A stretch of 47,551 nucleotides of DNA from Streptomyces flaveolus (GTDB taxonomy: Bacteria; Actinomycetota; Actinomycetes; Streptomycetales; Streptomycetaceae). The notes below the pieces were generated by a model. The model searched no databases, was not told the origin of the DNA, and worked only from the letters and a program-made list of their open reading frames with translations. The translations under genes were made by a program, and so were the position numbers. The stretch spans positions 1-47,551 of the forward strand of contig NZ_JNWV01000052.1 of NCBI RefSeq assembly GCF_000716535.1, read 5' to 3'. This document shows positions 17,585-24,113 of the stretch, piece by piece (the stretch's first letter is position 1; the number at the start of each line of letters is the position of its first letter).

Positions 17585-17623
17585 GCCGGCCGGCACCCGG
17601 GCCGTACCCGGGTGCCGGCCGGC
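17585..17623. promoter_or_regulatory. Strong hairpin downstream of the precursor gene
   Basis: Arms 17585-17601 and 17607-17623 pair perfectly over 17 bp with a 5-base loop. It follows the precursor stop in the direction of transcription. It could stabilise the 3' end of a short precursor transcript or partly stop transcription before the enzyme genes, giving more peptide than enzyme. Confidence 0.6.
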
Positions 17624-17624
17624 G

Positions 17625-17646
17625 TGACACCGGACGTCCGGTGTCA
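17625..17646. promoter_or_regulatory. 22-bp perfect palindrome over the precursor stop codon
   Basis: The centre is CCGGACGTCCGG and the outer bases are TGACA and TGTCA. The minus-strand TGA at 17646-17644 is the stop codon of the precursor gene. With the hairpin at 17585-17623 it makes a tandem pair of structures directly behind the gene. It is either an RNA hairpin or a protein-binding site. Confidence 0.6.
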
Positions 17647-17832
17647 CTGCCGGCCCTCCTCCTCCGTCTGCGGCGCGGCGTCGGACGTGTCCGGGCGCCT
17701 GGCCTTCATCGACGGCAGCAGGGCGTACTGCGCGCCGGTACGCACTTCCGGCTGCACCACCTCCACAGCGGGGCCCTCACCGGTCGCGCCGGCGGCGGCC
17801 ATGAGCTGCTCCAGGTCCGTCTTCTTCGTCAT
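17644..17832 (-). CDS. Putative RiPP precursor peptide (62 aa)
   Basis: A 62-residue peptide, charged and hydrophilic, with an N-terminal Met-Thr-Lys-Lys and leader-like LEQLMAAAGATGEG (7-20). It contains no Cys, Trp, Phe, His or Asn and a single Tyr (36) in TGAQYALLPSMKARRPD (32-48), followed by an acidic tail. The ATG overlaps the stop of the PqqD-like gene (ATGA), and GGAGGTGA 5 bases upstream is one of the best ribosome sites in the window. The setting, between a PqqD-like protein and two radical SAM genes, is that of a RiPP precursor. I recognise no known precursor family, and the cleavage site and core are unknown. The YALLPSMK segment is my guess for the modified part. Confidence 0.7.
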   Translation of the reverse strand: MTKKTDLEQLMAAAGATGEGPAVEVVQPEVRTGAQYALLPSMKARRPDTSDAAPQTEEEGRQ

Positions 17833-18203
17833 GGGTTCACCTCCCTCCCGTCCAGGGGCCGAATCGGCCGGGTCACGTCGACCAGCCCGCCGTCCACGAG
17901 CTGGTCCATGGCCGACTCGAACGCCTCCTTGAGTTCCGGTTCACCGATCCGGCCTTTGTCGAGTTCCTTGAACGCGGCGTAGATCTGCGATCCGGACGAT
18001 CCGTCGCACAGCTCGACAACCACCCAGGCCACGGGGTTGAGGTAGTGGATGGCGGGCTTGTGCGGGGTGTAGGCGATCATGCAGTTCCACTCCGGGATCG
18101 GGCGGAACCTGGCCGAGGAGCTCTTCTCAAAGCAGTCGGCTCGTCGCCGGTACGGCGGGGCGGACACGGCGCTCGTCAAGGTCGTCGGGGAGCTGGGAGA
18201 CAT
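17829..18203 (-). CDS. PqqD-like RiPP recognition protein
   Basis: A 124-residue protein. After about 25 variable residues comes a PqqD-like fold pattern: FRPIPEWNCMIAYTP, then HYLNPVAWVVVELCDG (the usual position of the NxxAxxIxxLxDG motif of PqqD proteins) and the helical FESAMDQLVDGGLVDV near the end. PqqD-type proteins bind the leader peptide and bring it to the radical SAM enzyme. The ATG at 18203 follows GGAGGGA and lies 77 bp inside the end of the SPASM gene. Its stop overlaps the precursor start, so recognition protein and peptide are made together. Confidence 0.85.
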   Translation of the reverse strand: MSPSSPTTLTSAVSAPPYRRRADCFEKSSSARFRPIPEWNCMIAYTPHKPAIHYLNPVAWVVVELCDGSSGSQIYAAFKELDKGRIGEPELKEAFESAMDQLVDGGLVDVTRPIRPLDGREVNP

Positions 18204-19167
18204 CGGTCCCTCCGTTCGTCTCGGTGCAAAACGGGTCGGGGGCGTCCCAGCGGCCGGTGAAGGCATAGGCCGTGGACCGGCACCCGCCGGAGGAGCCCTG
18301 TGTCTCCTCGCAGCCGTCGCAGCCCCCGTCGACGTGGCCGGCGCGGTTGCGCACGTACACCGGGTCGTTCCAGGTGTCCAGGAAGCTGACCTCGCGGACG
18401 TTGCCGTAGTCGGCGTAGTCCCGCAGGTAGGCGCAGCCGACGGAGCGGCCGGTGGCGTCCACACCGGCGTTCTGCCAGCAGCAGTTGCCGTCCTTGGGAT
18501 GCCACGACGTCATCAGGTGCACGGACTCGGGCACCCGCAGGGCGTCCAGCGCCGCCATCTGGTCCGGCAGGCGCAGCGCGAGGTCCTTCCAGTGGGTGCG
18601 GGCCCGGCCCAGGGGGTACAGCCGCAGCACGCCGACGCGGGGCACGCGCAGCTCGGCGGCCATGTCGAGCACCTGCTGGAGTTCCGCCACGTTGCGCCGG
18701 GTCATGATGACAAGGAGGGACACGGGGAGCCCGGCAGCCTGGGCGTTCCTCAGACCCTCGATCGTCCGGTCGAAGCTGCCCGGCACCCTGACGTGCCAGT
18801 CGTGCGTGGCGGCCGTCGCCCCCATGACGTCGACGTACACCTCGCCGACGCCGATTTCTTTGAGCCGGCGGGCGACCTCGGGGGTCAGCAGCGTCGCGTT
18901 GGTGCGCAGACGCGTCATCACGTGCGGGGTCAGTTCGGCCAGCACGTCCAGGGTGTCGGGCCGGTTGAGGGGCTCCCCGCCCTCCACGAACACCTCGATG
19001 AGCCCTGAGTCGGCCATCTCGCGGATGAGGGCGGCGAATTCGGCCCGGCTGAGTTCGTCCCCGCGCGGCCGGGCGTCGCAGTCGCCGTAGCACTGGCGGC
19101 ACTCGAGGTTGCACGACTGGGTGACTTGCAGCCAGCTCTTGAGGGGCTGATGCAGCACGAGTTCCAT
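18127..19167 (-). CDS. Radical SAM/SPASM peptide-modifying enzyme
   Basis: A 346-residue enzyme. The SAM cluster motif is CNLECRQC (Cys19, 23, 26), followed by the glycine-rich FVEGGEPLNRPD. A SPASM-type C-terminus has Cys residues in GNCCW, VGCAYLRD, GGCDGCEE, GGCRS and DPFC, enough for one or two extra iron-sulfur clusters. SPASM enzymes with a PqqD-like partner commonly make C-C or thioether crosslinks, or oxidise residues, in precursor peptides. With no cysteine in the putative precursor, sactionine chemistry is unlikely there. The ATG follows GGAG. The gene lies second in the operon, directly before the recognition protein. Confidence 0.92.
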   Translation of the reverse strand: MELVLHQPLKSWLQVTQSCNLECRQCYGDCDARPRGDELSRAEFAALIREMADSGLIEVFVEGGEPLNRPDTLDVLAELTPHVMTRLRTNATLLTPEVARRLKEIGVGEVYVDVMGATAATHDWHVRVPGSFDRTIEGLRNAQAAGLPVSLLVIMTRRNVAELQQVLDMAAELRVPRVGVLRLYPLGRARTHWKDLALRLPDQMAALDALRVPESVHLMTSWHPKDGNCCWQNAGVDATGRSVGCAYLRDYADYGNVREVSFLDTWNDPVYVRNRAGHVDGGCDGCEETQGSSGGCRSTAYAFTGRWDAPDPFCTETNGGTDVSQLPDDLDERRVRPAVPATSRLL

Positions 19168-19267
19168 GGGTCTCCGTCCTGGTCGGCACGGTGGCGAGGC
19201 GTCGGGCGCGCGGTCGTGCGCCCTTGGCAGGGGTGTGCCGGCAGAGTGACCTGACGGCCTTGCCCGG

Positions 19268-20350
19268 TTACGACGGCAGGCGCGTGCCGGTGGCCGCCGG
19301 GGCCGGGGCGGTTCTCCGCCCGTGCTCCCGCGCCAGCCAGCCCAGGAAGTCCATGCCGGCCGGACCGAGACAGGCCTCCGCCCGCCGGGCGACCTTGTCG
19401 AGCAGGCTGGCGGCCCGGAAGGCGGCCGTCTCCGCGGACCGCGCGAGATCGGGGTCCGGACAGACACGGGCCCGCTCCTCGAACCACGCGGACAGGTGCA
19501 CGTACACGTGGGCGGCGGCGAGGGCCCGGTCGACGGGCCAGCGCGGGACCGGCGAGTGCCGGTGCCACTCCGGTGACACGGTGGGCGCGGTCGCGGTGTC
19601 GTAGTCCGGCGCGAACACCGACCGGGTCATCTGCAGGTCGTACAGCCGCAGGTGCACGAACTCGTGCACCAGCGCCTCGGCGAACCGCTCGGGGGTGCGC
19701 ATGCAGCGCCGCGCGACGAACGCCACGCCCGGGATCTCGCGGGTGGAGGCGCTGTCGAACGCGTCGGGGCCGTCGACGGCGACGACGTACCGGGCGTGCC
19801 GGAACAGCCCCGTGCACAGGTCCGGTGCGGTGTCGAGCATCAGCCGTACGGCGTCGCGGGCGTTCGCGGTCTCCTCGGGGCCGAGCGGGGCGAGGTGGTC
19901 CGCGCCCTCACCGGCGCTCAGGTGCCGGCGGAAGAGCGCGGAGAAGTCCTGGTGGGTCCGCGCGGGCAGCGCCGGGTCGGTGAGGAGTTCCACGCGGGCG
20001 CCGGGGGCCTCGATCACGTGCCGGACCCCGGCTCGCTCCGCCTCCGCGGCGAGTGTCGCCCGCTGAGCGGAATACTTCGTGGAGCCGAGTCTGTGCGCGA
20101 GGACGGCCAGTTCGTCCCGGCAGTCCTCGGTGCGCCGGATGCGTCGCACGGCCTGGTCCAGGCCGTGTCTGACGGTGGGTTCGAGGGCGGTGTCGCGAGC
20201 GATCCGGCGTCCGTCCGGCGCGGCGGGCCAGGAATCGGGGGCGACGCACTCCAAGAGGAAATCGTACGTCTCGTATAACCGGTCGAGAATGCTGGCGGCA
20301 TCGGCGAAGACGGGATGCCGGGCCAGCGTCACAATACTGGGCTGTCGCAT
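19268..20350 (-). CDS. HExxH-motif protein, putative peptide-modifying enzyme
   Basis: A 360-residue protein with the motif HEFVH (His229, Glu230, His233) in VHEFVHLRLYD, preceded by a segment EIPGVAFVARRCM. The context and length match the HExxH proteins found beside radical SAM genes in RiPP loci, a family for which iron/2-oxoglutarate-dependent peptide beta-hydroxylation has been reported; a metalloprotease is the alternative. It is the first gene of the operon. I prefer the ATG at 20350; an in-frame codon at 20416 would extend it by 22 residues over the promoter region. I cannot assign the third metal ligand from sequence alone. Confidence 0.78.
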   Translation of the reverse strand: MRQPSIVTLARHPVFADAASILDRLYETYDFLLECVAPDSWPAAPDGRRIARDTALEPTVRHGLDQAVRRIRRTEDCRDELAVLAHRLGSTKYSAQRATLAAEAERAGVRHVIEAPGARVELLTDPALPARTHQDFSALFRRHLSAGEGADHLAPLGPEETANARDAVRLMLDTAPDLCTGLFRHARYVVAVDGPDAFDSASTREIPGVAFVARRCMRTPERFAEALVHEFVHLRLYDLQMTRSVFAPDYDTATAPTVSPEWHRHSPVPRWPVDRALAAAHVYVHLSAWFEERARVCPDPDLARSAETAAFRAASLLDKVARRAEACLGPAGMDFLGWLAREHGRRTAPAPAATGTRLPS

Positions 20351-20397
20351 GCCGGTGTCCCTGCTCGAATGCAGACTCTGTGACGTGGCGCTCAACG

Positions 20398-20427
20398 AAT
20401 GTGGCACGCACGGCAATTGGGTGTCAA
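20398..20427 (-). promoter_or_regulatory. Likely promoter of the RiPP-like operon
   Basis: On the minus strand a perfect TTGACA (20427-20422) is followed after 18 bp by CACATT (20403-20398), about 48 bp before the ATG at 20350. It carries no CTAGGGG-type repeat, unlike the polyketide promoters. The -10 is weak. The rest of 20351-20529 shows no gene I can support. Confidence 0.45.
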
Positions 20428-20529
20428 CCGTTGTTCGCGACCGCGGCTCCTTTTCATCGGTGGCCGGGGAAAGAAAGCATAAAGTCGGTTCGGTGTACGT
20501 GGATTCGGCGGTGGACCGGGTACCGGGGC

Positions 20530-21505
20530 ATGGCGTGCTGTGCCCTTCGCCTCGTTCGCCTTCGCACAGCGCCGCTCGGCCGGCTGGTCGCCGCCGACGC
20601 GATCAGCTCCGTGGGCGACGGCGTGCGGTGCGCGGCCTGGCTCCTCCCACCCCTCGTCAACCCCTGATCGTGGCGGGTGCGCTGCGCGGTGCCATAGCTG
20701 TTGTGCGCGTACATGGTGGCCGGGCGGGTGCCCCTGCCGGTGCTCGTACTGCTCGCCTTCCTCACCGGCGTCGCCGAGGTCTTCTTCGACAGCGCGGCCC
20801 AGGCGATCGTGCCGTCCCCGGCCGCGGACCGGGAGCTGGAACGGGCCAACGCCCGGATCGTCGCCGCGCAGATCACCGGCACCGGCTTCCTGGGCCAGCC
20901 GGCGGGTGCCGCGCCGTGGGCGGTGTGGCAGCCGCTTCCGTTCGCGGTGGACGCGGTGTCGTTCCTCGGCTCGGGCTGCTGCTCACTGGGTTGCCCGCGC
21001 GGCGAGCGGAGGGACGGAGCGCCGAGGACGCGTGCTCGTGGTGTACGTCGAGCGACGCCTCGGCCTGCCGGCCCACGGCTACAGACTGCTGCTCGTGGCG
21101 GCGGCCGTCGGCAGCCTGGCGGGGGCCAGGGTGGCCGCCCTGGACGGCGGCACGGCTGGGCACCGGACGCAGCCTGGTGGTGTCGGTGGCCGTCTCGGCG
21201 CTCGGTTGCCTGGCCGTCGCGGTGGTGCCCCGGTGGCCGCTGGTGCCACTGATGCCGGCCGTCGACAGCACCGGTGCGGTGCTGTCGACGGCCGGCATGC
21301 TGGGCCGGATCACCGGCGGCTACGCGTCGCTGCGTGGGGGGCCACGGCGCTGGGCGGCGTCCTGATCGAGGACACTGCTGTCCCGACCCGACACCCCCCG
21401 GGCCCCGGCCGGTCTCCTTCTCCTGGGATGCCGTCCGCTCCTGCGGAGAATGCCGTCCACCCCGCCGGAACCGCCGGCCGAGCGCGCGGCAGACGCAAAG
21501 GATGA
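20530..21505 (+). pseudogene. Decayed MFS transporter
   Basis: Pieces of an MFS drug-exporter protein appear in order but in different frames. GRLVAADAISSVGDGVR (from about 20572) runs into a stop at 20667. LLAFLTGVAEVFFDSAAQAI and ELERANARIVAAQITG follow in another frame from about 20750, then YRLLLVAAAVGSLAG and SLVVSVAVSALGCLAV in further frames, and a last ALGGVLIEDT-like piece near 21360. The spacing between the pieces is too short for an intact 400-residue transporter, so there are deletions as well as frameshifts. It was probably an exporter or resistance gene of this cluster, now replaced, perhaps by the ABC exporter at 3220. Confidence 0.75.
21252..21298. repeat. 22-bp perfect inverted repeat inside the MFS pseudogene
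   Basis: Arms 21252-21273 and 21277-21298 are perfect complements with a 3-base loop (GTG); the arms contain GGCCGTCGACAGCACC. Such a long perfect palindrome is unexpected in coding DNA and suggests a local inverted duplication or a later-formed terminator. Confidence 0.7.
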
Positions 21506-21913
21506 CGCAAAGGCGGACGACCGGACGGGGGGACAGTCCTTTACTTGATTTCCCGACCTCTTCGAAATCTCCGCAACCTGCCGGAATTCGCGCACGCGGG
21601 TCCCGGAAAACCTCCGGCTGCCGTATTATCCTTCGCGCTTTCATGCGCGGCCGTGCATTCCTCTCTTCGGCTCCCTGCGTCACCCCCTGCCTGCCACGAC
21701 CCCTAGGTGCCGCCCTCCCGGCCGGACCCCGCCTAGGGGCGGTTAGGGGTCTGGCGGCGGCGCGGCGGCGGTTAGCGTCGGCTGCGGAACACGGGCAGAG
21801 GCACGGCGGACCGGACGGGGGCACGGATCCCCACCGCCCCGGCCTCCCCGGTCCCGGCCGGCGTCCCGTCCCCGGCCGCCGCCGCGTCCCGCAGCCGAGC
21901 AGAGGTGATCAGC
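21506..21913 (+). other. 408-bp intergenic region before the starter cassette
   Basis: No gene is supported here. The part 21540-21680 is noticeably richer in A and T than its surroundings. From 21700 on it carries the shared promoter element and an extra in-phase CTAGGTG at 21703-21709, exactly 30 bp (three periods) upstream of the first heptamer. Confidence 0.6.
21733..21778 (+). promoter_or_regulatory. Shared-type promoter of the starter-unit cassette
   Basis: CTAGGGG (21733-21739) and TTAGGGG (21743-21749) stand in direct repeat with 10-bp period, then 23 bp lead to TAGCGT (21773-21778), identical to the -10 of the P450 operon promoter. Transcription should begin near 21785, about 130 bp before the first gene. 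Confidence 0.7.
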
Positions 21914-22810
21914 GTGTCCCCGGATCCCAGTGCGAAGGGCACCGTCCCCTTCGGGGAGTACCGGACCTGGTACCGGGTGACCGGTGAACTCGGCGCGGGA
22001 CGGCCGGCGGTCGTCGCCGTGCACGGTGGCCCCGGCAGCACCCACGACTACCTGCTGCCGCTGGCCCGGCTCGCCGAGGACGGCTGGCCCGTCGTCCACT
22101 ACGACCAGCTCGGCAACGGCGGTTCCACCCATCTGCCCGACAAGGGACCCGAGTTCTGGACCGTCGAGCTGTTCGAGAGCGAACTCGCCAATCTGGTCTG
22201 GCAGTTGGGGATCGGCGACGACTACGTCCTGTTCGGCCAGTCCTGGGGTGGCCCCCTGTGCGCCCGGCACGCCATGACCGCCCCGGCCGGTCTGCGCGGA
22301 CTGGTCATCGCCAACGCGCCCGCCTCGTACCCGACATGGCTTCAGGAGATGGCCCGACTGCGCGCCGGGCTGCCGCCGGACGTGCAGGAGACCCTGCTGC
22401 GGCACGAGGCCGCCGGCACCTACGACAGCGAGGAGTACCTCGCCGCCATGCGGGTCTTCTACGACCGGCATGTGTGCCGTGTGACGCCCTGGCCCCGCGA
22501 CTTCCTGTCCTCCTTCATGGAGATCTACAACGACCCGACCGTCTACTACGCCATGAACGGGCCCAACGAGTTCCATGTCATCGGCTCGCTCAAGGACTGG
22601 TCGATCGTCGGCGACCTGCACCGGGTGCGCACGCCGACCCTGCTGATCAGCGGTCGCCACGACGAGGCCACGCCGGCCGTCGTGCGGCCGTACCACGACG
22701 CGATCCCCGGAGCGCGCTGGGAGATCTTCGAGGAGTCCAGCCACCTTCCGCACCTGGAGGAACCGGAACGGTTCTTCGCGGTGATGACCGACTTCCTCAA
22801 GAGCCTGTGA
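21914..22810 (+). CDS. vinJ-like: VinJ-type peptidase (proline iminopeptidase family)
   Basis: A 298-residue alpha/beta hydrolase. HGGPGSTHDY forms the oxyanion region, GQSWGG holds the nucleophile Ser110, and Asp250 (SGRHDEATP) and His277 (ESSHLPHLE) complete the triad; this is the proline iminopeptidase pattern. In vicenistatin biosynthesis VinJ removes the amino acid that caps the starter amine, exposing the amine for lactam formation. Position first in a J-K-L-M-N-O-H-I gene order supports the same job here. I chose the GTG at 21914 because AGAGGTGA lies 6 bases upstream; a GTG at 21905 is the alternative. Confidence 0.92.
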   Translation: MSPDPSAKGTVPFGEYRTWYRVTGELGAGRPAVVAVHGGPGSTHDYLLPLARLAEDGWPVVHYDQLGNGGSTHLPDKGPEFWTVELFESELANLVWQLGIGDDYVLFGQSWGGPLCARHAMTAPAGLRGLVIANAPASYPTWLQEMARLRAGLPPDVQETLLRHEAAGTYDSEEYLAAMRVFYDRHVCRVTPWPRDFLSSFMEIYNDPTVYYAMNGPNEFHVIGSLKDWSIVGDLHRVRTPTLLISGRHDEATPAVVRPYHDAIPGARWEIFEESSHLPHLEEPERFFAVMTDFLKSL

Positions 22811-22862
22811 CGTCCAGCGAGTCCCGCCGACGTCCACAAGAGCCGCTGACATCCACGAGTCC
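22809..22862 (+). repeat. Three imperfect short repeats in the vinJ-vinK gap
   Basis: Three copies of a GACGTCCAC(A/G)AGTCC-like unit of about 15 bp start at 22809, 22829 and 22848. They fill most of the 76-bp gap between the two genes. No function is evident. Confidence 0.45.
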
Positions 22863-22886
22863 GTGAAAGGGGGCGGGAATCCCGCC

Positions 22887-23822
22887 ATGGCACACGACAC
22901 CGCGCTCGTCTTCCCCGGCATGGGCCCCGTCCCGTTCGCCGAGGTCGGCAGGTTCATGGTGGCCAACCCCTTCGCCCGGGACCTGGTCGCCGTCGCCGAC
23001 GAGGCGCTCGGCTACTCCCTCGTGGACGCCTTCCGGACCTCCCCCGGCGACTACTCCGAGGCCGCCCAGGTCGCCTTCTTCGTCAACTGCCTGGCCTGCG
23101 CCCACTGGGCCCGGGACCACCTCGGCGTGGAACCCGACATCGTCGCCGGGCCCAGCTTCGGCGAGAAGGCCGCCCTCGCCTGGACCGGCGCCCTGGAGCT
23201 GCCCGACGCGGTCCGGCTGACCGCCGGGATCGCCCGCTGCCTGGAGGAGTACTTCGCCGAGGAGCACCGGGACAAGGTCACCCTGTCCTTCGTGCGCGCC
23301 CCGCGCGACGGACTCGACGCGATCCTCGCCGACCTCGACGCGGCGGGGGAGTGGCACGAGATCTCCTGCCACGTCGACGACGGCTTCTACATGGTCTCCC
23401 TGTCCGAGAGCCGCGTGGAGTGGATGCGGGAGCGGCTGCGCGCCATCGGCAGCCTCCCGCTGTACACCATGCGGCCGCCCATGCACGCATCCGCGTTCCG
23501 GTCGCTGCGCGACAAGGCCGCACGCGAGGTGGTGTCCCGCTACACCTTCGCCGACCCGAAGCTGCCCGTCGTCGCGGACCAGGACGGCAGGCTGCTGCAC
23601 ACCGGCGAGGAACTGCGCACCATGCTGCTCGACGGCTTCGACCACCCGATGGACTGGCCGAGCGTCACCACGGCCCTCAAGGACGCCGGCGTCAGCCGCC
23701 TGTGCGTCGCCGGGCCCGACAGCCTCTTCGGCCGGGTTCCCCGCACGACCCGCCAGTTCGACGTCGTCGCCGCGCAGCCGCGGCTGGCGATGACCCCCCG
23801 GCGCCGCTCGCGCGCCGCCTGA
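22887..23822 (+). CDS. vinK-like: VinK-type stand-alone acyltransferase
   Basis: A 311-residue acyltransferase of the malonyltransferase fold. It has VFPGMGP at the N-terminus, the nucleophile motif GPSFGE (Ser90) in place of the usual GHSxG, and the active-site histidine in PMHASAF (His200). In the vicenistatin pathway VinK moves the aminoacyl-capped starter from the stand-alone ACP to the loading ACP of the first PKS. The exchanged His in GPS fits an enzyme that handles a non-malonyl group. The ATG at 22887 follows a purine-rich GGGGGCGG. The ACP gene comes 26 bp downstream. Confidence 0.92.
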   Translation: MAHDTALVFPGMGPVPFAEVGRFMVANPFARDLVAVADEALGYSLVDAFRTSPGDYSEAAQVAFFVNCLACAHWARDHLGVEPDIVAGPSFGEKAALAWTGALELPDAVRLTAGIARCLEEYFAEEHRDKVTLSFVRAPRDGLDAILADLDAAGEWHEISCHVDDGFYMVSLSESRVEWMRERLRAIGSLPLYTMRPPMHASAFRSLRDKAAREVVSRYTFADPKLPVVADQDGRLLHTGEELRTMLLDGFDHPMDWPSVTTALKDAGVSRLCVAGPDSLFGRVPRTTRQFDVVAAQPRLAMTPRRRSRAA

Positions 23823-23848
23823 CCCCGCCCGACACGTTGGAGGCCCCC

Positions 23849-24100
23849 ATGTGGGACGACCGGTTCGAACAGATACTCCGCCCCTTCCTGCCGTTCCTTC
23901 CGCCGCAGGAGGAGCTGACGCCGGAATCCGACCTGAAGGACCTCGGCCTGGACTCGCTGGGCACCGTCCAGCTCCTCGGCACCCTGGAGGAGGACTACCA
24001 GGTCCGCTTCCGCGACAGCGCGCTGACCATGGACACCTTCCGCACCGCCGGCGTGCTGTGGGACACCGTGCGGAGCATGCTGCAGAGCACCGCGAGCTGA
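23849..24100 (+). CDS. vinL-like: VinL-type stand-alone acyl carrier protein
   Basis: An 83-residue acyl carrier protein. The phosphopantetheine site is LGLDSLG with Ser36. TTGGAGG precedes the ATG. By family knowledge this carrier holds the beta-amino acid while it is loaded, decarboxylated, capped and passed to the PKS. Its helix-III region differs from the PKS-embedded ACPs, as expected for a carrier recognised by its own ligases and acyltransferase. Confidence 0.94.
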   Translation: MWDDRFEQILRPFLPFLPPQEELTPESDLKDLGLDSLGTVQLLGTLEEDYQVRFRDSALTMDTFRTAGVLWDTVRSMLQSTAS

Positions 24101-24113
24101 CGGGACGGCCACC

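Noticed and set aside
16451..17647. Minus-strand frame running through the repeats in front of the B12 radical SAM gene
   Set aside because: It overlaps the B12 radical SAM gene in another frame and its translation is Arg/Pro/Gly-rich; the N-terminal repeat is only the DNA repeat read in frame.
17644..17832. Lanthipeptide, sactipeptide or lasso peptide precursor
   Set aside because: No cysteine in the peptide and no lanthipeptide synthetase, lasso cyclase or YcaO gene in the window.
20530..21505. Insertion sequence or transposase at the junction
   Set aside because: The fragments match MFS transporter segments; no transposase motif, target duplication or terminal repeats are seen.
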